A stretch of 64,000 nt of DNA from Plumapathes pennacea (lineage: Eukaryota > Cnidaria > Anthozoa > Antipatharia > Myriopathidae): the NCBI GenBank assembly GCA_964036295.1, contig OZ038462.1:13502440-13566439 (forward strand), read 5' to 3'. Below the pieces are notes generated by a model. The model was not told where the DNA came from. It did no database searches and saw only the letters and a list, made by a program, of their open reading frames with translations. Shown piece after piece: positions 21,799 through 33,700 of this stretch (position 1 is the stretch's first letter; every line of letters begins with the position of its first letter). The translations under genes were made by a program, and so were the position numbers.

Positions 21799-24700
21799 GT
21801 AAGACAGGAGGTTCTATAAGTAGATGTGTGTGTGTTTGTGTATGTCGCTGTCCGTGGGTATAAAAACAACAACCCTTATTTTGCCCTTGGATTAAAATAC
21901 AATCTCATATTCCGGCGCCCTGTGGTATACACCAGGTTTTCAAGGTTGTGTTCCTTGGTGCGTAATTGAACGCAATTTGTCAAGCTCTTAAATTCACGGA
22001 AGACTTTATATAAAGAAAAAAGGCTTTGTACGCTCCCTGTTTAAACTTGATCCGCAACGTTTCGCCCGAGGTTTGTTGTCATGAGGGTCAGAGGGTGGCA
22101 GATTTCTCGTCTTTTGCGTCGTCCTCTTTGTTATGGTTTGTTTGATTGGTTTAAACGGTCTGTCGTTGCACAATGCTGTTTTTACGGCGACCTCAATTAA
22201 AAATTAAAGCCCAGCGAAGATAGAAGCAGATTTGTAAATCAGAGCGGATTATGAAACAAGATCTTTCAACGTGTCAAGTGCCCACTGTGGGTTCGTAGTA
22301 CCTCGCAACCTTTCCACAAACGCACATGAACACGCGTACACGAAACGCACGTACACGAGCACACAGACACACAAGGTACCCACACTCGCACTCACAATCA
22401 CCTATTTGTTTTGGCTTGTTCGTCGCTCACTTTTCCAAGCTACTCCGAAGCCTTCCGTGACTGATCACCGCTGGGTTCTGCGTTGTTGTCGTTCCGTTTT
22501 AGATGCCGCGTGAAATCCCTGGGGCAAGGCTTTCTTTTTAATTAAAAACAGACAGCCGTCTTGTTCGCGTGTTCCGACATTCAGGGTGTCCAAAACTGCG
22601 CGAACCCGCACTATATTATATAAGAAAGCAGCGGTGGTGGGGACAAAACTCAAAATGCAGATTCTCCCAATCATTCAAGAAAGGCAGTGAGAATTGATAG
22701 TCTGATCAGTTTTCATCCTAACAAGCTACAGTACCAAAAGCCAAGTTCTCCATAATGTATTCCATATGATATATCTCTGGTGAGAAACTGAAGGAGAAAA
22801 TAAAACTTGGTAACCCTTGGAAGGGTCTCTCTTGTGGTGTAAACTAGAGCCTGGAAATATCTCAAAATAGCACGACTTTTCTTTTCAAAATCAAAAATGA
22901 AAAATGAAAAATGAAAAAGAAGAAGCGATCAAAAGAAATGGGCGTCAGCGAAACACGATCCGAGCCTGATTTCACTGTTGAATAAGGACTGTTGAGAGAT
23001 AAAATTGTGAAAATTCACACTACAAGCGGAAGAAATAGCACTTATTTGGCTGAAACCTGGTAAAACTCTTTGTCAACAGTCATCAGACATGTTTAGAAAG
23101 CGGTCGAGTAAATAAGTTCAGCTGGGCGCGTGTGTACCAATTCATTTGAATTTAATTCTATAGCTGAGTCGGCTGGAACCCTGAGTGGCTGTCACGTCTT
23201 TTACAGGCCATTAGTGATTTTTTGAAAATACCACCTAAGGAACATTTAGTGAAACTTCTTAGTGTATTTTGAACTCTTCAAAGTTAGGAAATAATATGCA
23301 CAATTAACTTTGTTTTTTTATTACTATTTTTTATTTATTTATTTATCAAACTCCGTTCAGACTTTCTGCCAAAGATTTCTTTTGATGAATAAGACATAAA
23401 ATAATAAAAAAGTTTCACTGTGTAGTTTTAAGTTTTAAGCCTTAAATTTTCAGTAACAGGGTACATTTGAACAAGTTTGGCGTTTCTCCAGATTTGTAGT
23501 GCGAGAAAAAGATGTTGCTTTTTTGTTGTTGTTGTTGCTGTTTTTTTCTTTTTGTTTTTTTTGTTTTTTTCAATTATGGTTAACCTATTTACTTCAAAAT
23601 ACTTGTAATTACGAACTTGCATTTTTGGGGGATAGTTCGTAAATAGCTGTTTATGGGAACTGCAGGTAGGAATCAACATTTTAATGAATTTGGGATGATC
23701 AATAATTTGACATTAATTGCTTTTCGGACTAGAGTCAACATTGTTCGAGCGATGGAGTTTACACAGTCATGTAAATATTAAATATAAATGTTGACTTCCA
23801 AGGCTCAATTTATGAAGGCCTTTTACGCTAATTTGGCATGATCAATAATTTGACATTAATTGCTTTTCGGAAAAGAGTCAACACTGTTCGACCGATGGAG
23901 TTTACACAGTCACGTGAATATTGAATATAAATGTTGACTCTTCCAAGGCTCAAATTTATGATGGCCTTTTACGCTAATTTGGCATGATCAATAATTTGAT
24001 ACTAATTACTTTTCAGAAAGAGTCAACAATGTTCGACCAATGGAGTTTACAGTCATGTGAATATTGAATATAAATGTTGACTTCCAATGCTTAATTTATG
24101 AAGGCCTTTTACGCGAATTCACTGCAACACGTAAGCACGGCCTGGGTTTGTTTAGTCCTCCTCCCTACGCATGATTGTGTAGTTACAACAGATTACATTG
24201 TATTCTTTCAAAAGGAAATAAACCTAAACTGTTACATGTAAATGCAATGAGAAAATCAAGTTTGATCGTTGCAATAACTTGCACACTAAAAGGAATTGCC
24301 CTGTTGGTGGTAACGACGCAATAAGTCTAATTTGTTTTTGTGGCAAGTCCAGCCACAAACGCGATCATTTGAGCACAGGATTGCGTAAAATTGGACGCGA
24401 AAAAGCCAACGATTGTAATATAACAAGTGACTAACTTCGTTTTCTCATTTCCCAGATAATGCGCTAGTCAAGAAAAGAGCTAAGCCGGTAAGCTGGTGAC
24501 CTTTACTGTATGTAAGCCGGTAACGTAAGTCCAAAATTCTTTCTCGCCTTTTGCGCATCCCCAGGCAACTCAGAGAGAACAGAATGGAAATTCATTGTAG
24601 GCCGAACGGCGCAGAACAAATTAACTATCTAATTTTTGTTAACCCTTTGAAATACATAAAAGAGATCCACATATGAAGAGTGATTAATCCATTCTCTCAC

Positions 24701-27700
24701 CAAAGAGATATATCACCGTAAATCACCGAAAAGAACCAATTTACGCCTGTTTTGTTGACTTTAAAAAAGCTTTTGATTCAATCTGGCACCAGGGATTACT
24801 CTACAAATTACTTTCCTCTGATATCAATGGCACTTTTTACAATCTAACAAGAAATACGATATTCGCAGAGGTCCCACGCCCAAGTAATCGATTATGTATG
24901 ACACTGCTTAGAGCTCTCATGTACTGTATGCTTTCACTACACATCTCAATATTATATAATGTAATTAAAGGCGGATGACACTATATTAGCATTTACATGA
25001 TAGTGGCATGTGTCCCATTCCGGAGAGTACTCATCATAATCTTGGGTGGGGGTGTGCCGCCTGGACCTGAAAACCCCTTACTCTATTTCAGACCAAAATA
25101 TCTGACTTACTATACCCATTTTAGACCTGACTCCATAAATATATACCCTATTTCAGACCTGACTCCAAAATATAATACCATATTTCAGACCTATTTTAGA
25201 GATTTATTTCTTTTGCATCAATTTCTGCCCTGTGTTTTTTCCATTTGCTGTGCATTGTCCGCTGCAACAAATTTCTATTAAAATCATACCCTATCCCAGG
25301 CCAAAAAGGCAAAATCTATACCCTATTTCAGACTAAAAATGTTTGAAAACGATACCCTTTGGGGCGGCACATACCTATATGGCATAGTACTACCCCCTCC
25401 CCTCCCCGGGATCCCACTGCTGTTTGAAGAGTACAGTAATTTTATTATATAATATGTAGGGTGGTCTTAAAAGAAGGAAGTTCTTGTGATATTATTCATC
25501 ATGCCATGTCCATTTCACAGTAATTTATTCTGTCTCATAAGAAAGTATACATAGTCAGTCTTTGCACTACATTCATTGGTGAAAGACTGTATATTACATA
25601 CTTCTCAAGTACCTGTAGGTTACATTATATTTCTCAGAAGCAAATTGATATGCATGTGTTGCCCAGTACATGTACAAACACACAAAATCCCATGCCAGAG
25701 AAATATAGCGCTAACCCTATACTCTCCTGTGAGTAAAAATGAAAAAATGAATTATAAATATTCAATAATTTTACAGAATATTAGACAAATGAGAGTCAGG
25801 TTTGCACATTATCCACAACTGTAAGATGCTGTGAGACATGAGAAGAGCATCAGTTTAGTACTGCATTCTAAATTCATCACTAAATTCTTATCTTAGCAGA
25901 GTCTTATTTCCCATGTCATGTGGGTATAAACTACCTCTTCCTAATCACAGAAAGATACTTTTCCAGTTGGACTTAGTGAACTTCATGCTTGTCTTGATAT
26001 TTAGGGACCTATGAAAAACAAAACAAGCATCAAAGTCTATAATTTAAAAAGTGTGTTCTGTGGCTTGAGATACTATTTGTTGGTGGGGTAACAGTTTAGA
26101 CAATATCTCACCAGATATGCAGGTGCATGGAAAAAAACTTGTTCAAAAGAAAACTTATTAAACTATATCACTAATTCTATCTAGGAAAAGAAAGAAATTA
26201 ATGCTAGTAAAGAGCTGGCTGAAGTGAAATGAAACTGTGGTAAATGCAAATGACTTGTTTGGCTTATAATTGTGTATCTTTGCAAATGGATTTTTGACTT
26301 TCAGTCTACTGAAGGCATTGACTTGTCAGGGCATTATCTAATTGAACTTGTTTAGATCATGGCAATTTTTTTCTGCCCACACCAGCTACTAACACAGTAA
26401 ATCTCTTCTGAACATTACTTTATAAAGTACAGCTAAACTGCTAATTCAAAAATGCAAAAGGAAATGCACCCCCAGTTTTGAAATCCTGGATACAACACTG
26501 AGCAATAAATTACATTCTTTTCCTGGTGCCAAATTGACAAAATAATCATTCATAACAATTTCTAGTTTACTAAACATCATTTCTGTTTATTTATATATAC
26601 ATTTTATATTAGTATATGTACTATGATTTATAGCAAAGGGAAGGGGGGCTTAGTAAGACAAAGAAGTAAACACAAACAAAGACTCTGACTGTATATGGAA
26701 AGTAGTGGCCGGGTTTTGGAAAGTTTAGCCCAACATAAAAAATACAGTTCAAATAACATTTGACTTATAGTACTTATACAGTGTTATACAGTACATGATA
26801 AAAATAGCTGAGCAGTTAAAAAAAAACTGCCTACTTAAACCAGAACTCACAAGTTTTTGCACTGTATAATTTCACAGAGTATAATTTCACAAATATTTTG
26901 ATCTGTTTTTCTGATAAACTGAAATCATGGTTTCTAGTGCTGCAATTTTAATAAACACAGTTCTCTCTAATCAAATGCACAGAAACGCCAACTTCTTCTG
27001 TGTGAGTGATATATATGTTGTGATTTTGTCTATAAAGCAAGTTATTTGTTAAGTGGCAAATTAACCTCTGCACTGTATGACACTGGTGTCAAGACTCAAA
27101 CGGTCAAAACAGTTTTCTGTCGTGAAAATTTATAGCATCACAACAACAAAGCTTTATCGCGGCCACAAAAATGTCCGATAAGCTCGAAGCAATGCATAAC
27201 GGACGAGTTGAGTGAAGAAAGTAAATAGACGTGTATTACCTGCCCCTTGGAGCTATCGGCTGGCCTTCAAGCACTATTTTAGCTTATTTTCTGTCCTCCT
27301 GCTGTTCGTGCAGAGCCGGGTTGTCAGGGTTAGCCCATCCACGGCTATGCAGATGTTGTTGCCTCTGGAAGTTGCCTCATTTTGAGCCTGAAGCCTGCGG
27401 GCCTCTTGTGCAATCGTTTCATTGTGGCGTCGGGAAGCAGCCCGTTGTCGAGCGGCTTTCACGCGCTGTTCTTTTGCCTGAGTTGTTTCTTGGGCCAGCT
27501 TCTGCCTATGATGCTCCCGATCAGCTGCTCTCTTTCCTGGGTTGTCTCCTGAGCTTGTTTCTGCTGATAATGCTCTCGGTCATACCGTTGCTTCGCTTTT
27601 TTGGCAGCAACAGTCTGTTTGCCGTCTGCGCTCGAGACGGATACACCGCTCCTGCCTTGTCTTACGAATTCGTCTTAGTCTCACTTGTTCTCTTCGTTTT

Positions 27701-30700
27701 TGAAGACAAACTTGTTTCTCTTGAGAGTGTTTGGTTTGATTCTTCGCTTGATTCATACTTGCCTCCTATACAGTGTCCGTTGCTTCGCAACGGACCAGCA
27801 GAACACCACGTGATCAACCCAGCAGACACCGCGGTGCGGGAAGGTCGCCCGTGAAGGAAAAACATTAAAACACGAGATTCGAGGTCGCGAGAGGAAAGAG
27901 CCTGGGAACGAGGTTAGAGTGTTCTACCCAGCAAACCCCGCGCGTGATTCTGTTCCGAGTTTCTACCCAGCAGTCCCCGCTGCGCGGGGAAGTGATTCTC
28001 TTCCGATGTTTTTCCCAGCAAACCCCGCTGCGCGGGGAGGTCGCCCGTGAACGAAAAACATTAAAAAACGACATGGTGTTCAGATTAGTACCCACACAGG
28101 GCGTGGGAATTAAAGACCTATACTCCAAATCAAACTGCAGTATCAAACTAGGCCAGCATAAAACAGAATCTTTCAAATACCTAAGAGGTGTCAGGCAAGG
28201 CTGTATCTTAAGCCCCTTTTTGTTCAATCTTTATTTGAACGATCTTCCTTTTTTGCTAGATAATACTAAATCATCTGATCCACTAGTCTTGCCTAATGGA
28301 GTCAAATTAAACTCGCTTCTATATGCGGATGATCTCATTATTTTATCACGATCCCAACAGGGTTTACAAAATTGTCTGAATAAGCTACAATCTTTCTGCA
28401 ATGACTGGAAATTGACTGTGAACCTGAAGAAAACTAAGACTATGATTTTTCAGAAGAAGGTTAGGAAACCATCAAATGCAATATTTCATCTTAATGGACA
28501 GGAAATCGAATCGACTCACGAATACACCTACCTTGGTGTTAAACTAACCCCATCTGGAAATTTTAGCATTACTCATGAGCACCTTCGTGAGAAAGCTATG
28601 CACTCTTTCTTTGGTCTTCGTAAATATATCGAAATCAGCACCTTACCACCACTTCTTGCTTCGAAACTCTTTGACACGATGATAGCTCCAATCTTAACAT
28701 ACAATAGTGAGGTTTGGGGTGCTTATACAAAACCAGACTTCAATCACTGGGACTCTTGCCCAATCGAAAAAGTTTACCTCCGTTTTTGTAAATCATATCT
28801 AAACACGAACAAAAAAGCAAGTAATATTGCCTGTAGAGCCGAGCTAGGCAGGTACCCTCTCAAAATATCTATTGACCAGAGAATATTGAATTATGTTTTA
28901 CACCTGAAAGCACAACCTGAATCAACAATTGTACACCAGGCCTTTAAAATATCAAAACAACTACACTCCATAGGTCGTGACGGTTTTTATACAAATATTA
29001 CAAATCTTCTCAAGCCACACAAACTGACTATTGACAATATATTGACTAAAAGTGACATTACCAAGGTAATCACAAATACTAAATCAGTCTACTTTGACTT
29101 TTTTTAAAAATAAGCTCAAACATTCCGCAAAACTTCAATTCTACAACGCCCTCAAATCAGACTATAACTGTGAACAATATCTAGAATATATTGATAACGA
29201 AATCGAGAGAAAATATTACACAAAATTCAGAATTAGCAATCATATATTAATGATAGAAACTGGACAATACATCAATACAAGCAAAGAAAATAGAAAATGT
29301 CCAGTCTGTGATCTGGACGAAATCGAAAACGAATATCATCTAATCTCATCATGCAAATGTTATGAAGTATCTCGAGCTATCCTCCTCAGGAATCTTAGAA
29401 ATTTAGCAAACATTGAACCCTCCTCAAATCTCACAATGACTTTATACTAGAAATCATGAAGTCCAAAGACCCAATTGTTATCAGATTAATAGCAAAGTTT
29501 TTATCTTCGTGTTTCTATTTACGTGATTACAAACTTCAACATAATTAGTCAGCTATGAATATATATATTATATCTTATACCTTGTTACTGTTATAGAAAT
29601 AGGCTTTAGCAATACCCGATTGTAAAAGCATGAAGGTCATGCCAATAAAGCTCTTGTCACACACAAGTATTGAGAACTTGACATACAAGTATCGAGACCT
29701 TGCTCATACGAAAGCTGATTGAACTATAAATTATTGGACTAAGTGCAAGCATGACTGGCAATAGACAGAGTAAAAGCAACTGTTGCAATTCCTTGTTATC
29801 CATCGATGCTAACAAGGCATACGGACACCGCGAAAATAAGTTATTCTAGACGTCACTTTCGTTGATCAGTTTTTGCCGCCATTAACATCTAACTTCTAAT
29901 TGGAGGCAAAATTTCATATCGTGTGCAAACCTTGTTTTTCTTGTGTACAACTGCAGTATATATTGAAGTGTATTAAACTAAGTTATAGTTAAGTATTGAA
30001 TCATAGTTTTGAGTTTCTTGGCTAAGTATTGAGGTTTCAACCTTTACATTGAACTATAAAATCTGCTTTTTAATCCATAGTTTTGCGCAATGATCGCTGA
30101 CCCAAAAATAACTAAGGTCCGCATGGCCGTAAAACAGTGACTATTTCCCCGGTGCCAGATATACGGTTCTATGATTTGCGTGTATTAAGTTTCACAGAGC
30201 GTTATGGGCAAGAGAGTATATTGGTTATGAGCTAATTGTTTTCTTTGCATTCTTTTACCAGAAACGTGTTATTTATAATCGCGTTGGGAAATGTGGAAGT
30301 CGCACTATGATTCAGCTGATGACCGCGCTTGCGAAGAAAAACGATTTCACCGTTGTCGGGTCCACACAATTCAGACTACTGAGAATTTCAATCAAAGAAC
30401 AAGTAAGTTCTGTCCCGGAGCTAGACTGCAAGCAGTCCCTCTATTTCTCTCTAAGATCGTGTAAGCGAGCTTGGAAGGGTCACCCTGGCCGTTTAGCGCT
30501 CGCTTCCACGATCTTGGAAGGAAAAGGAGGGAATGGGGGCCAAAGTTCTTACACAAGTATTGCACAAGTTTCCATAGTCTTCCATATTTAAGTCTTGCCA
30601 ATTGGTATTACCGGGTAACATCGCCTGACGGTGATGACAAGATCTTGGCAAATTCTTACAGGTTCTTCACATGATCTTGCACGGTCTTCCCAAGTCCTTT

Positions 30701-33700
30701 CGTTAGTTGGTATTCTCTAAGTTATATCGCATTAAAGATATACATAACACTTTTTCCTTTAGAACTCCGCCCATGCACCCCAACAGTTTAATCCAGGTTT
30801 TTTCTCTCTTCGCCAACCGCAGCTCATTCAGGAAACAGGAAGTAAAAAAAGTAAATTTTTGAAGGGGACGGAAAATAGATTTTGACTGATTGAAGAGTAT
30901 CGAGGAGCGAGCTCTGATGACACTAAACAGTACTTCTTACCGGCTTATGTCTACAGGGAGAGTTCGTGGATTTCATAGATCAACTGGAGCCTCCGTTCAT
31001 CTATCACCATCATCTCCATTTTGTAGAATTTAAAAGGTAAGCATAACACTTACGCTACACTCGTGTTCTCCCAACTTCCCGCGTGTTTAGATGAGGCTAT
31101 ATATTACACGGGAGCGCGTTACATATTTCTTAAATACAGAATACATGTTATATTGTTCGGTAACTTCATTTTTTAGTCAGTGTTCATTGCACAAAACCGA
31201 CTGTGGATTCAAGTTCAGATTTTGTATTTCAGTGGAACGCTTAAAAGACCTCAAGATTTAGCCAAGAAACTCAATACTATAGGACTCAATACTGGACTAT
31301 TAAAGCCAATTCAGTGCATTTTCTATAACATAACTGAGTTGTTTACAAGAATAACGAGATGAAACTTTACCTTGAGTTAGACTTACTAATGGCGACGAAC
31401 GCTGACCAGCGGAAGTGAAGTTCAATGACGTATTTCCGCGGTGGCAACTATGCCGTGCGGTGCTCTGCCTTGTCTTATGTATTGCACCACCAATATATCG
31501 TCTGTATATTTTGTTTCCTTGTGTTCTTTAGGTTTGGCTCCGTGCAGCCAATTTATTTCAACTTAATAAGGGACCCCCTTTCTCGATTAGTCTCCGCTTA
31601 CTACTTCAAACGATTTGGAGATTTTAGAGAGGGCCACAGAACCTGGTCTTTTAGAGGCACCGAAAAGGAAAGAAATCAGGTACAGAACCATGTTTAATGG
31701 ATGCTGTGAGATTACTGTCTTGTCCGGCATGTAAGAGAATCCGAAGAAATGCGATCCAGAATCCACAATGGTTTGGAAATATCCGGATCCCTGATTCGTA
31801 AGGGATTCTCTTGACATGGGTTGAGCTACCGTTTGAAATATTTTGCAGCGACGATGCGTTTAAAGTTAAATGTTTGAACTGCAGTAAAAAATGTTGACGT
31901 TCTGAACATTATTAGCTGAAGTTGCTTGAGCCACACAATCTGTTTTCGTATGAGTGTCGAAAAGTAAACCAGCTGAGCAATTGCAGCGCCAATTACGAAG
32001 ACCTTAAGAAAGTATTTCAACCGCCATGTAACCTACTGAAAAAAGAAAGGAGAGAGACACACACACACACGAGAAAAAGTCAGCGCTATTCAGATTTTTT
32101 TTTTATTCCCGGCGACCAAACCATATTGTTTGAACCTGTCCAATCCAAAAACGTAGCAAACGCAAAATCAAATACAATTGCTTTCTACAGTCATCTAAAA
32201 ATTGCTCCAAGAAACGAGGTAATTAGAAATAAAAATAGCTGGTGCAACAGTTTGATACAGAGAAATTTTTCTATTGTAGTGGTGTAGGTATTGTGTAATG
32301 TTATTGTTGGAAAAGTGTTGCATGTTTAAAAATATAGAACTGTATTGTGGCGATTAGTAACAGGACATGTCTTGTCTGATCTTTTATTAATCCTTCCATT
32401 TAGACGTTCAACGAGTGCGTTCTCAGCAAAACTCCGGAGTGTGTTGATCCTGAAAAGATCATGTACATCATTCCATTTTTTTGTGGGCAGCACAGTGGAT
32501 GCAGGTAAAAAATAATGTGAAAATTGCAAACATTTCAGAGGTGGTGTCGGAGAGGAATATTGAAACGACAATTGACAGATTGGGACAAATTAGTTTTGTA
32601 CATAAAAAAAAGAATAGAAAACAGAGAGCAGCAAGAGGAGAAGAAAAGAAAAAAGAGAGAAGGAAACGAGTATAAGTTGTTTTCAATACCCGAAAACACA
32701 CAAAAGGATTGTCTCAGACTTTACCACGCGGGAAATTGTAATTAAGCAATATAACACTCGTTTCCATGTCTATGTACTCTCATATAAACACGCGGGATGT
32801 TGGGAGAACACGAGAAAAAGTTCAAAATCACGAGCCGCTTCGGCGAGTGATTTTGAACTTTTTCGAGTGTTCTCACAACATCCCAAGTGTTTATATAAGA
32901 GTACATAGACATGGAAACGAGTGTCATATTGCTTTTATAAAATAACGAAGCTTTTATTACCTGAAAGAACTTTATATTGAAAATGATCAAGTTCAAGATT
33001 CTCCCGAAAACCGTCAAAACGCACGCTCGTCCAATTGGAAAGTCTGTTTCACGGCACTTCGCTCAAGTCAGTCCATGAATGAAAACGGAACACCACTCCC
33101 GTTCACTTGAAAAACTTGACAGGCTGCTAAATGAAGATGAATTTCGCAAGAAATGTGTCGGATATTAGTACCACTGTTTGTCAAGAATTCAAAAGAACCG
33201 GCGAGAATGTTTTGAGCCGTCAGGTTTCAACTTTCAGGACAACGGTGTCACTCGACGTAAACATGTCTGCACAACAACACTATTCTGCTGAAGAAGGTAG
33301 TTTGTACATTTGTTTGCTTTACTTGAGCATTACTTGAACTCTGCCGGACGACAGTCAACTCCATTGAATGGACTCAACAGCTTTTGTGCCACCGAGCCGA
33401 CAGCCGAGACAGACTCATGCATTAGCGAAGACTGTTTGTGCCTTCATCACCATAAACCTACAATTATTCGTGTGAAACTCCGGTGATCTAAGCCATCTAG
33501 TTACTAGCTACGAGCCACAGGAGACGAAGGTATAAAGGTTAGAAACTTTAGAGAATGTTCTTTGACTGTGTAATTGTTGGCTTTCTGTCTCACGGTTTCC
33601 GAATTAAATTTCATGCAATATTCGGACAACTTTTCTTCACGCTGCTTCACTAATTGCACATGATTTGCACACGGCTTCACTGTTTGCTCTAATAGCCCAC

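Larger units (their letters stand above)
24848..28109 (-). mobile_element. 3.26-kb Helitron inserted in a LINE, minus orientation
   Basis: Removing 24848-28109 joins the LINE frame (FYNL then IKDLYSKSNCS) at an A|T dinucleotide without target duplication, as Helitrons insert. The insert starts CAAGAAATACGATATTCGC, nearly the same as the Helitron end at 45052 (CTAGAAATACGATAATCGC); its CTAG is mutated here to CAAG on this strand. On the minus strand it encodes a Helitron-type basic N-terminus (27290-27756). The middle is non-coding and contains a tandemly reiterated segment at 25010-25400. Confidence 0.8.

Noticed and set aside
21799-21863. Read-through of UST exon 1 into an RCVCVCVC tail
   Set aside because: This is intronic TG-rich sequence past a strong GTAAGA donor.
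27944-28109. N-terminal extension of the LINE RT at 28110
   Set aside because: This part is Helitron tandem-repeat sequence; the RT frame proper joins to 24847, not to this stretch.
33131-33337. Possible small exon or protein MKMNFARNVSDISTTVCQEF
   Set aside because: It is not needed by UST, whose exons 6 and 7 join in phase without it, and it has no recognisable domain.
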